In this document: piece by piece, positions 34,200 to 42,608 of the stretch
How the letters are laid out: the number at the start of each line of letters is the position of its first letter
How positions within the stretch are numbered: the first letter of the stretch is position 1
Source of the DNA: Pseudomonadota bacterium
Lineage (GTDB): Bacteria; Pseudomonadota; Gammaproteobacteria; Ga0077536
NCBI GenBank assembly: GCA_018668255.1
Contig: JABISZ010000085.1
Location: forward strand, 1-49,754
Length of the DNA stretch: 49,754 bases
Direction of reading: 5' to 3'
Made by a program: the position numbers and the translations under genes
The notes under the pieces: model-generated
What the model was told of the DNA's origin: nothing
Databases searched by the model: none
Seen by the model: only the letters and a program-made list of their open reading frames with translations

Positions 34200-35088
34200 A
34201 AACGTATCCAATCTTAATGAAAATTGGCCGGACATTTTTTCTCTGGCTTTGCAGGAAAAATTTCGACCTAATATTTTAGCTATAATACTTTACGGTTCTT
34301 GGTTAAGAGGAAACAGGGACACCCTTCCTGACTTCTACGTTATCTTAGATACCTATAGCTGCTTACCATCAAGATGGGAACGTTTAGGGAATCGAGTGTT
34401 GAAACCAAACGTTTATAATTTGTTATTACATGAAGAAGAGAAAACCTGTGTGGCTAAGTATGCGACGATAACACTGAAGCACTTTGTCTCAGGAATTACC
34501 AATGACTTCCACCCATATTTGTGGGCTCGCTTTAGCCAACCTACCAAAGTAATCTTTTCAAAGAGTTCAGCTATTTCTTCATCAATAAGTCACGCCTTCA
34601 CTAAGGCCAGCGAACGTATGCTCTCAGAGACTATTCCAATGGTCGCATCTGAATCCTCTTTAAATACACTATGGGAGACTAGCCTGGCGCTAACGTACAA
34701 AACTGAGTTGAGAAGTGAAAATTCACAAAAATCAAGAGAACTCGTGGGCCATTACGCTAAATACCTTGAGAAAAAAACCGACTTAATCGGCCCCAGATAT
34801 GGACTATCTAAGACCGAACGAGGTACATGGGTTTGTCATAGCAGCTGGCCGAAGCGATTTACTGCTGTTGTTAAGTGGAAACTACGAAATTACGTCGGGA
34901 CATTGTTATCCGTAATACGGCTCGTCAAAGCTGCTTTCACTTTTAATGAACCGCTCGAATACATTCTTTGGAAAGTTGAACGCCATACCGGTATCAAAAA
35001 AGAAGCTAGTCTTCGCCAGAAGCGCCACCCTCTTATTTTCGCCTGGGGCTTATTGTGGGAAATTTATCGAGAAGGTGGCTTCAAATAA
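34192..35088 (+). CDS. Polymerase-beta-like nucleotidyltransferase-fold protein, function unknown
   Basis: A 298-residue protein starting at ATG 34192, which overlaps the CDP-alcohol phosphotransferase stop by 8 nt, so the two are coupled. LYGSWLRGNRDTLPDFYVIL (residues 34-52) resembles the GS-x10-DxD core of polymerase-beta nucleotidyltransferases, but the second metal aspartate is a tyrosine (D47-F-Y49). A mostly helical C-terminal part follows with a basic, aromatic stretch (WPKRFTAVVKWKLRN, about 225-240). I do not recognise a characterised relative. Context suggests a partner or regulator in head-group transfer. Confidence 0.55.
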   Translation: MNENVSNLNENWPDIFSLALQEKFRPNILAIILYGSWLRGNRDTLPDFYVILDTYSCLPSRWERLGNRVLKPNVYNLLLHEEEKTCVAKYATITLKHFVSGITNDFHPYLWARFSQPTKVIFSKSSAISSSISHAFTKASERMLSETIPMVASESSLNTLWETSLALTYKTELRSENSQKSRELVGHYAKYLEKKTDLIGPRYGLSKTERGTWVCHSSWPKRFTAVVKWKLRNYVGTLLSVIRLVKAAFTFNEPLEYILWKVERHTGIKKEASLRQKRHPLIFAWGLLWEIYREGGFK

Positions 35089-35097
35089 CAACTGCTC

Positions 35098-36297
35098 TCA
35101 ATTCAGCCGACCAACGTTTCGTTCTTTACAGACTTTTTTGAAAGCAGATATTATGGAATCGACTTGAGTTTCTGAATGTGCCGCAGTAACGCTACAGCGA
35201 ATCAAGCTTCCCCCGTCAGGGGCGGCTGGCGGCAATATAAGATTGGTATATATACCCAAGGATAATAAATCTTGCCAGCATGAGAATGCTTTTTCACGAT
35301 CTTGAAAAGATACACCGATAACAGGGCTGACTGTCGGTCCTATGTCTAGTCCTAGCTCAACAAAGGCTTCATATAAATGCTTTGCATTGCGCCAGACTTT
35401 CTCACGTAAGCCTTGACCTTGCTGCACTTTTTTTAAGGCTTCTCGAGTAGTTGCGATCACCGATGGGGATGGCGATGCTGTAAAGATGTAAGGCCGGCTA
35501 GCGTAGCGGACAAGCTTGAGTTGAGGATGCTTACTAACACAAAACCCTCCAATAGACCCTAAGCTTTTACTAAAAGTCCCAACGATAAAATCAACATCGT
35601 TCATCAGATCATACTCTTCAACAAGACCTCTGCCATTCTCTCCATATAAACCGAGCGAATGCGCTTCATCAACCAAGAGTATCCCTCCATACTGTGCTTT
35701 CACATCGACGAATTCTTTAAGTGGAGCGCAATCCCCACGAACACTATAAAGGCCTTCAACTACGATAAGTGCATCTTTCGCTTTTTCTCCTAATCGACTA
35801 AGTCGTTTAGCCAACCCGTCAGGATCATTGTGTTTGAAACGATATATCTTTGCGCCACTCATCCGACACCCGTCATATAGGCTAGCATGTCCCTCAGAGT
35901 CTAATAATACTGAGTCATCTACATCTAATAATGCGGTTAGAATACCCAAATTCGCAGAATAACCAGTAGAAAAAACCATTGCATGAGGAAGGTCAAAGAA
36001 GACCGCCAGCTCATCTTCTAATTGCAAATGTTCTTTATAGGTTCCATTAGCCATGCGTGAGCCGGTAGTTCCAGTACCTGTTTCAGCTAAGGCTGCCTGA
36101 CCAGCTGAGATACAATCAGCATCGAAAGTTAAACCTAAGTAGTTATTCGTACCTGCCATAATTGTAGTTCGGCCATTTACGATAGCTTCGGATGCAGACA
36201 CTACATTACTTATTACAATCGAAGTCGGATTGACCGGCATCGAAGACAATGTAGATTCAAGAGCCGCGGCTGCATCAAACTTTGAAAATAAACTCAT
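35098..36297 (-). CDS. spt: Serine palmitoyltransferase-like alpha-oxoamine synthase
   Basis: A 399-residue PLP enzyme of the alpha-oxoamine synthase family. Key features are TNNYLGLTFD, GTGTTGSRMANGTYKEHLQL, SEGHASLYDG (H137), VDEAHSLGLYGENGRG (D210, H213), the Schiff-base lysine K244 in GTFSKSLGSIGGF and the PPAAPDGGSLIRCSVTAAHS C-terminal block. Alternatives are BioF or KBL. Co-transcription with an acyl carrier protein, an SDR and an acyl-activating ligase, and the PPAxPxGxSLIRxS motif, favour serine palmitoyltransferase, which makes 3-ketosphinganine from serine and acyl-ACP. It follows the acp gene by 5 nt. Confidence 0.85.
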   Translation of the reverse strand: MSLFSKFDAAAALESTLSSMPVNPTSIVISNVVSASEAIVNGRTTIMAGTNNYLGLTFDADCISAGQAALAETGTGTTGSRMANGTYKEHLQLEDELAVFFDLPHAMVFSTGYSANLGILTALLDVDDSVLLDSEGHASLYDGCRMSGAKIYRFKHNDPDGLAKRLSRLGEKAKDALIVVEGLYSVRGDCAPLKEFVDVKAQYGGILLVDEAHSLGLYGENGRGLVEEYDLMNDVDFIVGTFSKSLGSIGGFCVSKHPQLKLVRYASRPYIFTASPSPSVIATTREALKKVQQGQGLREKVWRNAKHLYEAFVELGLDIGPTVSPVIGVSFQDREKAFSCWQDLLSLGIYTNLILPPAAPDGGSLIRCSVTAAHSETQVDSIISAFKKVCKERNVGRLN

Positions 36298-36302
36298 TTA
36301 AC

Positions 36303-36545
36303 TCACTCACTACTAATTCTTTCAACAACAGATGCAAGGTCACCAAAAGTGCTGACATGCGACAGTGACTCCTCGTCCACAACCACATCGAAAGCATCTT
36401 CAACTTCGCAGAGATATTCAATGACTTGTATTGATTCTAAACCAGCATCACCCAAAAGAGTTGAATCTTTAGATAATACTAATGACTTCCCAAGAGAGCC
36501 TTCGAGCAATTTTATGAGCTTCTCAACAACGGCATTCTTATCCAT
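36303..36545 (-). CDS. Acyl carrier protein of the sphingolipid operon
   Basis: An 80-residue carrier protein with the phosphopantetheine serine S38 in GDAGLESIQVIEYL (ESI instead of the DSL of general AcpP) and an acidic C-terminal helix region. GAGG lies 6-7 nt before the ATG. In Caulobacter a dedicated ACP (AcpR) delivers the acyl chain to serine palmitoyltransferase. The position between the SDR and spt genes fits that role. Confidence 0.88.
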   Translation of the reverse strand: MDKNAVVEKLIKLLEGSLGKSLVLSKDSTLLGDAGLESIQVIEYLCEVEDAFDVVVDEESLSHVSTFGDLASVVERISSE

Positions 36546-36583
36546 ATATACCTCATAACTGTTTGTGTAATCAGCATACCCAG

Positions 36584-37546
36584 TCAGACTAGCTGGCGTA
36601 CACCTTCAATTAAGTCAATTCTAGGGGTCCAACCAGTCTTTTCTGTGATGCGGCTATTATCACAAATCCATTCTTGCTGTGAAAGCTCTCGCACCTTGCC
36701 TTCTGTCAACATTGGTGCGTAGTGCAAACGCTCTGCCATCTTACGATTTAACGCCGCCAAAATATTGGCAACTTGTCTTGGTATAGGAAGCCTGAGGGCT
36801 ATTGAGTTCCCCCGCACTGCCTTGATAATATCAGACCAAGAATAGCCTCCAAGCTGACCGTCATGCAAATCGACACAGCATCGATTCATGTCGTCGCCAG
36901 CATCAATAGTGCAAATAATTGACCGCGCAAGATCCTCTGCATGTAAAAAAGACAACATCTGATTACTAGAACCTATCAATGGAGCAATACCGATACGAAT
37001 AAGGCGGAAAATTTTGAGCATCTCCGTATCACCCAACCCATATACAGCAGGGGGTCGCAAGATAGACCATCGCAAGCCTGCAGTGCCTTTCAAGGCTTGC
37101 TCTCCTAAATATTTACTTTGGGCATAATCCGAGACATGGGGTCTCGATGCAGCAAGAGAAGATAATAGTAAAAAGCGAGCATTAGTAGATCCTACTAGCG
37201 ACAAAGCACTAGCAAATCTTTTGACTCCGGAGATATTCGCATCAGTAAAGTCTTTAAGCTCAGCACCTTTGACAGTACCCGCGCAATAGACAACTAAGTC
37301 GCAGTCGGTAACAGCTTCTCGCACGCTGTCTTGATCATTTAGGTCTCCAAAGACGGGAACACAACCCAACATGAGCCCCAGTGGCCTTGGTGACTTTTGT
37401 CTCACAAACACTTTAACGTCATGGCCTGCCGACAGCAGATATTTTTGGACGTGTTGTCCAATGAATCCGGTCCCACCAGTTAAAAGTATACGCAGCTTTC
37501 CTGTTGAGGTATCAGCCGTTTCCACCAGCAACCTGAGTGCCACCAT
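36584..37546 (-). CDS. Extended SDR, candidate ceramide reductase (CerR-like)
   Basis: A 320-residue NAD(P)-dependent extended SDR. The Rossmann motif is TGGTGFIGQHV (about residues 23-33); the catalytic pair is in YAQSKYLGE; the sugar-epimerase-like VYGLGD and late SQQEWICDNSRITEKTGWTP follow. CerR reduces the keto group of N-acylated 3-ketosphinganine to dihydroceramide in Caulobacter, and the operon position supports that. The start is uncertain: ATG 37546 overlaps the upstream gene by 35 nt and lacks a Shine-Dalgarno, while AGGAAAG lies just before the conserved LRILLTGG, where only CTG or ATA could initiate. Confidence 0.7.
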   Translation of the reverse strand: MVALRLLVETADTSTGKLRILLTGGTGFIGQHVQKYLLSAGHDVKVFVRQKSPRPLGLMLGCVPVFGDLNDQDSVREAVTDCDLVVYCAGTVKGAELKDFTDANISGVKRFASALSLVGSTNARFLLLSSLAASRPHVSDYAQSKYLGEQALKGTAGLRWSILRPPAVYGLGDTEMLKIFRLIRIGIAPLIGSSNQMLSFLHAEDLARSIICTIDAGDDMNRCCVDLHDGQLGGYSWSDIIKAVRGNSIALRLPIPRQVANILAALNRKMAERLHYAPMLTEGKVRELSQQEWICDNSRITEKTGWTPRIDLIEGVRQLV

Positions 37547-39266
37547 TGAAAAGTTCTAGCCTGGCGAGAAAGTCTTGCTTCGCTTTAGAACGCGATAGTT
37601 TGCCGGAAGAAGTGCGTGGAAGAGTTCGGGGTGGGACCAAATCAAGATGACAAACTATTCCGAAATTTTCAGTCATTAGCGCTGATAATTCAGACACCAG
37701 AGTTCTAATCTTAGCAGGGTTCTTTTCCCTAGACTCAACCACGATAACCACTTGATCAGAGCCTTTCTCATCCGAGAATGAAAAAGCGGACACATTACCA
37801 AAGCGGACTCCTGGAAGTGTCTCAGCGAGATACTCAAGATCATGTGGCCATATGTTTCGGCCATTAACAATAATTACGTCTTTTCTTCGAGCAGTAACTA
37901 CTATGTTTTCTCCAATCCTGTAACCGATATCCCCTGTATCCAGCCAGCCGTCTGAACTTAACGACTCTTCGGTTGCAGCAGGATTTTGAAAGTACCCCGT
38001 CATTACGCTAGGCCCTCTCAAGCAAATCCTTCCACATTGGTTGTCGGGAAGGTCGCTACCATCGTCGCCTCTTATAGCTAATTCAAAGCTCGGAAGAACC
38101 TTACCACAATCTACAAATGTGAGCGCTTTCACAGTGTTTTCATCAACCTTGCTTACAGGTATGACTAGGCCTTCAGATGACATTTTGTCCTTATCAACTT
38201 GCATAGACTTAATACCCACGTCTAAGGCTTCAAAGCTTATAGCTAGGGCACACTCCGCCATCCCATAACATGCGACAAATGCCTTCGGATTGAAATTTGC
38301 TGCTTTTAGAACATGAGCAAACTGACGCAAAGGTTCCGGATGTATTCTCTCAGCACCGACACATGCCACTCGCCACGAACTGAGATCATATTTATCCTGG
38401 TCTGTTAGCCTGAGTCTTTTTGCACAAAGCGCGTAGCCAAACGGCGGGCTAGAAGAAATAGTCCCTTTGTTCTGCGAAAGTAACTTCAACCATAGTCTTG
38501 GCCTCATCCCAAATGTTCGCGGGCTCAAATAATCAGCCGAAAGCTGACTGCCCAATGGAAGTAATACGAAAGCCACTAAACCCATGTCGTGATAAAGAGG
38601 CAGCCAAGATACCATCCTGTCCTGCTCAGTTATCTTCAACCCATGGACCGAGATATCACGTAAATTCGCCATCACTGACTTCTGAGATATCTCTACTCCT
38701 CTCGGGAAACGTGTGCTGCCAGAAGTGTACTGGAGATAAGCGATATCATCTGCATTTAAAGGAAATAACTTCTTTCCAGATTCGTGAAGCGTATCAAACT
38801 CGTCTGATGTTCCTGCTTTTACTAAATCTAATCGCTCAACCGCCTGTTTTAAAAATCCGATATGCGACTCGGGAGCGACTGCGACATCCGCACCACAGGT
38901 ATCTAGCATTCTTTCTAGCTGTTCAACATAGGCTTTGCGAGCACCTATCTGAAAACCTGCAGGTAAGGCAACTGGAACAAAGCCTGCATATTGGCAGGCG
39001 AAGAAGAATCGATGGAACGTAGGGTCAGTCTCAGCGACAATTGCAACCCTTGCGCCTCGTTTAAGCCCAAGTCCTACAAGCTTTTTAGCCAAGCATTTAG
39101 CCTCTAAGCGCAGATCTTTGTAACTTAGGACAGATGAGAGCTCGCCTCGCCCATCATAAAAATTATAACCAGTTTCACCTTCAGCGGCGTACTCTAAGGC
39201 CTCGACTAAAGTGTCGAAAGACGCGTTTCTTAATGGTAAAGAACTGTTAAGTGGAGTGATTTTCAT
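37512..39266 (-). CDS. Fatty acyl-AMP/acyl-ACP ligase of the sphingolipid operon
   Basis: A 584-residue ANL-superfamily enzyme of the FAAL/acyl-ACP synthetase type. Motifs are AYLQYTSGSTRFPRGVEISQ, SWLPLYHDMGLVAFVLLPLG, SSPPFGYALC, YGMAECALAISF, WLDTGDIGY, the hinge ARRKDVIIVNGRNIWP and the C-terminal lysine in TSSGKLSRSKAKQDFL. The HDMGL block and GRNIWPHDLE are FAAL-like. It should activate a fatty acid and load the neighbouring ACP, as the Caulobacter Acps/AasR ligase does. The first gene of the operon; I prefer ATG 39266 over an upstream TTG at 39290, though neither has a clear Shine-Dalgarno. Confidence 0.85.
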   Translation of the reverse strand: MKITPLNSSLPLRNASFDTLVEALEYAAEGETGYNFYDGRGELSSVLSYKDLRLEAKCLAKKLVGLGLKRGARVAIVAETDPTFHRFFFACQYAGFVPVALPAGFQIGARKAYVEQLERMLDTCGADVAVAPESHIGFLKQAVERLDLVKAGTSDEFDTLHESGKKLFPLNADDIAYLQYTSGSTRFPRGVEISQKSVMANLRDISVHGLKITEQDRMVSWLPLYHDMGLVAFVLLPLGSQLSADYLSPRTFGMRPRLWLKLLSQNKGTISSSPPFGYALCAKRLRLTDQDKYDLSSWRVACVGAERIHPEPLRQFAHVLKAANFNPKAFVACYGMAECALAISFEALDVGIKSMQVDKDKMSSEGLVIPVSKVDENTVKALTFVDCGKVLPSFELAIRGDDGSDLPDNQCGRICLRGPSVMTGYFQNPAATEESLSSDGWLDTGDIGYRIGENIVVTARRKDVIIVNGRNIWPHDLEYLAETLPGVRFGNVSAFSFSDEKGSDQVVIVVESREKNPAKIRTLVSELSALMTENFGIVCHLDLVPPRTLPRTSSGKLSRSKAKQDFLARLELFNGGTQVAGGNG

Positions 39267-39290
39267 GTCAATTTGATCGGTTTTTTCCAA

Positions 39291-39628
39291 ACTTCGCGTA
39301 CGCAGCCAACAATTGCGGCTCGCCCCCTATAGTGACAATTGGATGACAATATAACCTGTTCCCAACATAAGTGAAGTCTTTTATTTAACTTGCACATTTA
39401 TAACGATTTTTGAACTGGTTTAACTGCTGTTTTTCTTAGTATATCTGTTGATTAGGGAAAAGTCATCAAACTGTCACTATTTAGTTACTACCAAATTTCA
39501 TAAGTTATAAGGCTCTTACGTAGAACAAATGTATTTAGTTGCGTTTTCGCAACGCGCAAGCAAGACTGAAAACTACAATATTTCCTTCTTCATCTTTAGT
39601 TTTGGCCTTTCAGATTTTTTATGTGGAA
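39291..39628. other. Intergenic region between imuB and the sphingolipid operon
   Basis: A 338-bp AT-rich stretch with no coding signal. It must hold the promoter of the leftward ligase-SDR-ACP-spt operon. Several TATA-like hexamers are visible but none has a matching -35 at good spacing. A perfect inverted repeat, GTTGCG-TTTT-CGCAAC, lies at 39538-39553 without a following T-run. There is no trace of dnaE2, which normally follows imuB. Confidence 0.6.
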
Positions 39629-41166
39629 TCAATCAAAGTAACCTTGTAAATACCACTCAGCTGAATCTGCAAGCTCCTTATACAGCCACAACCTAACTCC
39701 TTGAGCAGTAGTTGCCATAAAATAGTCTCTCGCAACTTCTTCAGAATCCCACCAACCGCTGACAATTCGCTCACGCTCTGTTGTGAAAGATAGACTCCCT
39801 TGATAAAAAGGGCGGCCCATTATACTTTCTAACTTTATAGGCTCTCTCAATAGCCATAACGGTCGTACTCTGAAAACATGTTCAATAACTTGGGTTTGAA
39901 GGGATTGTTGTCCTTGTTTTATGAAAGTACAAGTCTTCTCAGGAACATGGCTATTACCAATGACTGGTTGATAGGTTGAAGCTCTCCCAAGCCGCGCTTT
40001 TAGAAGCTCAATGAAGTCTGAACTTTCTTTTGTTAATGTGTCTTTTTTTTAAATAGATCTGTTGATTCGCTGTCTTTACTGTCATATAGATCCGTAACTT
40101 TAAGACTAATAGCATACACCGTTGATTTTAAATTCTTTTGAGCCAATATTTGACGAACAAGTAAGAGCATACTTTCGGTATCTCTCTCAGTCTCTCTAAG
40201 ACTAATTGAGCGTTTATCTATCTCTTGGCAGTCTCCCCGCAACTCCCATTGAAGAAAATTCGTCACTAGCCTTCTGTTAAAAAGATATGTTTGCAGCTCA
40301 GACAGTAAGTGTTGCATCGCTGTCAAAAGAGCATAACTATTCTCCACGCCCCAAGGCAAAGAAATTTCAGACTCAAAAAAATTGGGTAATTGGAACCCAA
40401 TTTGTGGATCCACAATATCCCCAAACAAACGATCTAACGTGCTAACGAAAGCTACAGAGAACCTCTCGGAGAGACCTCCACGAGGCAGGCGACGACAATC
40501 ACCAATTAGCTTAACTCCCAAGGTGGCTAGTTCTAGCTTCTGCTTATCTTTAACTGGTAAAGCGTCAATCGAAAGTCCATTTATGAATGTTTTCATTTGC
40601 TCCTTATCTAGAAAAACCTTACCCAAGGATTGCTTGGATAGCACTCTTGCGGCAAGAGGCGTCGGTGCAACAGCATACTCTGCACGATAACCTAACCGCC
40701 TAACCCCAATACGAATATCGTTTACTAGCGAATCTAAACCACCAAAAAGTTTGACACTAGAACCTACATTCAGAAGTAATCCAAAACTAGAGGACTTCAC
40801 AACAACAGGGGTAAATTGAAGCGCCCATGAACATAACCCGTCAAACGCTGCCGCCTCCGCACTTTTATCTCGCTCCAAAACTCTGACCGGGACAATGAGC
40901 TTCGCTGTTTGAATAGAGCTGCCTACTCGAACACCTAATGCCGCCGCACTTACGTTACATAGTTCAATCTTAGAACACCCATTACTCGACGAGGCAAGCA
41001 CACAAGGCTCTTTTCTATCCATATTTCTTGTTAGAACTTCCAGCGAGAAATGTGGAAGATATAGAGCAAGCCACAGCTCTTGTTGAGCGTCACTATTGGT
41101 TTTTTTATCATTAGACAACATTGAAATATCATGAGGTCGTGGAAAAACAGAAGGGACAATATTCAT
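39629..41166 (-). CDS. imuB: ImuB, Y-family polymerase-like protein split by a -1 frameshift
   Basis: The N-terminal frame (41166 to a TAA at 40033, 377 residues) has the ImuB start LWLALYLPHFSLEVL, where active Y-family polymerases carry metal-binding Asp, and KLFGGLDSLVNDI. The C-terminal frame is open from the A-run at about 40050 to 39629 and encodes FIELLKARLGRAS, HVFRVRPLWLLREPIKLE, FTTERERIVSGWWDSEEVARDYF and EWYLQGYFD, the ImuB tail that binds the sliding clamp and ImuA/DnaE2. Joining them needs one -1 shift, at A_AAA_AAG (40048-40042). The joined protein is 512 residues, normal for ImuB. It may be frameshifted deliberately, rescued by transcript slippage on A8, or broken. Translation is coupled to imuA by an ATGA overlap. 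Confidence 0.85.
40042..40048 (-). other. Slippery heptamer A_AAA_AAG in imuB
   Basis: Read on the minus strand, zero-frame codons TTT AAA AAA AAG ACA CAT TAA put A_AAA_AAG, the dnaX-type -1 slippery site, three codons before the stop. A -1 slip makes the next codon GAC and enters the frame of the conserved ImuB C-terminus. The heptamer is part of an A8 run (40050-40043), which also favours RNA polymerase slippage. I see no strong upstream Shine-Dalgarno-like element and only a weak AAGC-GCG-GCTT hairpin well downstream. Confidence 0.6.
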
Positions 41167-41822
41167 AACGTTAAAATGTACTCTTGCTTGTTCGGCGCCC
41201 CATTTCCTTTTATATGCGTCACCTTTAAAGAGAGAGGAGCGTACTCTCGAGGTTCTACGTACTCGGGATCCTTAGGAATAATGTCTAACTGCAGACGAGA
41301 TGATGCCGCTAGAGGATGTCGACGATATATCGAAGGTCGAAGTATCAAACCTAAAGTCTCGCCGCTTTCAGCAGAAAGTTTCAGCCGTCTCCCCTTTCCT
41401 ATTGCTAACTCGTCACACCAAAATAGAGCAATCCCACAACCATGAAACTTTAATGCTTGCTCATATGCCCAAAGATATTTTTTTTCTATGTCCTCATCAG
41501 TCTCAGGAAAATCAATCACCAAAACATTGGAGAGGATTACCCCCTCTCTCACCCATTCCGAAAATAGAGGGGTATGGGGGGGATTAATCAAAATAATCCA
41601 TTTGCCTTCTTGGCTAAGCTTAACCAATAAAGGCATCATCAGACGTAATGCCCCGCAGCTCGGTGTCGAAAGTAAAATTTCAACTAACCCTGTTTTTGGC
41701 CAACCTCCACCTAGTAAGGCTTGATTTAAAAGATCAAATCCAGTCGGATACGTCTCAAGACAACGTGTTGCTTCATTTCCACTCATGAGCCCCGATTTTT
41801 TCAACAAATCTTCAACGCCCAT
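41163..41822 (-). CDS. imuA: ImuA, RecA-like SOS mutagenesis protein
   Basis: A 219-residue ImuA/SulA-like RecA-related protein. TGFDLLNQALLGGGWPKTGL is the ImuA entry motif, followed by VEILLSTPSCGALRLMMPLL where a classic Walker A is degenerate, and WIILINPPHTPLFSEWV and LEVDLP-like WCDELAIGKGRRLKLSAE. It starts on ATG 41822, sharing a base with the lexA stop (TGATG), and its own stop overlaps the imuB ATG. It works with ImuB in damage-induced translesion synthesis. Confidence 0.88.
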   Translation of the reverse strand: MGVEDLLKKSGLMSGNEATRCLETYPTGFDLLNQALLGGGWPKTGLVEILLSTPSCGALRLMMPLLVKLSQEGKWIILINPPHTPLFSEWVREGVILSNVLVIDFPETDEDIEKKYLWAYEQALKFHGCGIALFWCDELAIGKGRRLKLSAESGETLGLILRPSIYRRHPLAASSRLQLDIIPKDPEYVEPREYAPLSLKVTHIKGNGAPNKQEYILTL

Positions 41823-42433
41823 CAGATACCCAATCTCACAACACCAACACCTAAGCCCTCAATAAATAGCTCTTCTTCGCGGAGATCTACTTTAAGAATT
41901 TCAAAGTCAGAGTTTTCAGGTAAAAGAGAGACAACTGATCCCATTCTTTTAAAGCGCTTCACCGTCACTTCATCATTTATACGTGCAACAACTATTTGGC
42001 CATTCGAGACATCTTGAGTAGACTTTACAGCCAATAAATCTCCATCCAAGATTCCTACATCCTTCATACTTAACCCCTCAACTCGGAGTAAATAGTCTGC
42101 CCTTGGATGGAACACGCTAGGATCAATAACATAATTCTCTTCTATATTCTCAATGGCCAAAATAGGCTGCCCTGCTGCGACTCTCCCCACTACCGGCAAA
42201 GCATTTATCGACATCTTGTTATCTATCAAACGAATTCCACGAGAAGTTCCTGGTATCAGCTCAATAAAGCCTTTTCGGGCAATTGCTCTTAAATGTTCTT
42301 CTGCAGCATTAGCTGATCGGAACCCAAGCTGATCTGATATTTCAATACGAGTCGGAGGCCTTCCTGTCGTATTAATTAATTTTCTCACGATTGAAAGCAC
42401 TTCAGATTGACGCTTGGTAAGTAATAAAGTCAT
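41822..42433 (-). CDS. lexA: LexA repressor
   Basis: A 203-residue SOS repressor. The N-terminal winged helix contains [20 protein letters not shown], matching the E. coli recognition helix. The cleavage site is A87-G88 (GRVAAGQP); the catalytic dyad is S122 (EGLSMKD) and K159 (EVTVKRF), 37 residues apart as in E. coli. On RecA-stimulated self-cleavage it releases its targets, here including its own lexA-imuA-imuB operon. No Shine-Dalgarno is obvious, so lexA may be poorly translated or have a short leader. Confidence 0.96.
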   Translation of the reverse strand: MTLLLTKRQSEVLSIVRKLINTTGRPPTRIEISDQLGFRSANAAEEHLRAIARKGFIELIPGTSRGIRLIDNKMSINALPVVGRVAAGQPILAIENIEENYVIDPSVFHPRADYLLRVEGLSMKDVGILDGDLLAVKSTQDVSNGQIVVARINDEVTVKRFKRMGSVVSLLPENSDFEILKVDLREEELFIEGLGVGVVRLGI

Positions 42434-42443
42434 TTAATTTATA

Positions 42444-42459
42444 CTGTATAAAAAAACAT
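42444..42459. promoter_or_regulatory. SOS box 1 upstream of lexA
   Basis: CTGT-N8-ACAT, one mismatch from the gammaproteobacterial LexA consensus CTGT-N8-ACAG, with an AT-only spacer. It lies 11 bp before the lexA ATG, over the expected transcription start. Confidence 0.7.
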
Positions 42460-42461
42460 AT

Positions 42462-42477
42462 ATGTGATTATATACAG
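42462..42477. promoter_or_regulatory. SOS box 2 upstream of lexA
   Basis: ATGT-N8-ACAG, one mismatch from CTGT-N8-ACAG, centred 18 bp from box 1 (less than two helical turns). It overlaps the -10 hexamer of the lexA promoter. Two adjacent boxes also occur at E. coli lexA, where they give cooperative autorepression. Confidence 0.7.
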
Positions 42478-42494
42478 TATACATACAAATACAA
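42467..42494 (-). promoter_or_regulatory. Promoter of the lexA-imuAB operon
   Basis: TTGTAT (42494-42489) and a perfect TATAAT (42472-42467) are separated by 16 nt on the minus strand. The -10 lies inside SOS box 2, so LexA binding would block RNA polymerase directly. Confidence 0.6.
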
Positions 42495-42608
42495 TCATTT
42501 CCCTTAAACACTTAGATTCCACTCATGCTTCAAGGATCTTGAGCATGATGTAGGTCACCCAATCCGTTATACTTTCAATTCAATCAAGCCATCTTTGAAG
42601 AAAGCGTA

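Noticed and set aside
35098-36297. BioF (8-amino-7-oxononanoate synthase) for the AOS enzyme
   Set aside because: No other biotin gene is nearby, and the operon partners (ACP, ligase, SDR) match ceramide synthesis. A tree would settle it.
39538-39553. Inverted repeat GTTGCG-TTTT-CGCAAC as imuB terminator
   Set aside because: No T-run after it on either strand, so I list it only as a structure in the intergenic region.
39629-40032. A separate small gene downstream of imuB
   Set aside because: Its sequence is the conserved ImuB C-terminus and its frame is open up to the A8 run in imuB, so it belongs to that gene.
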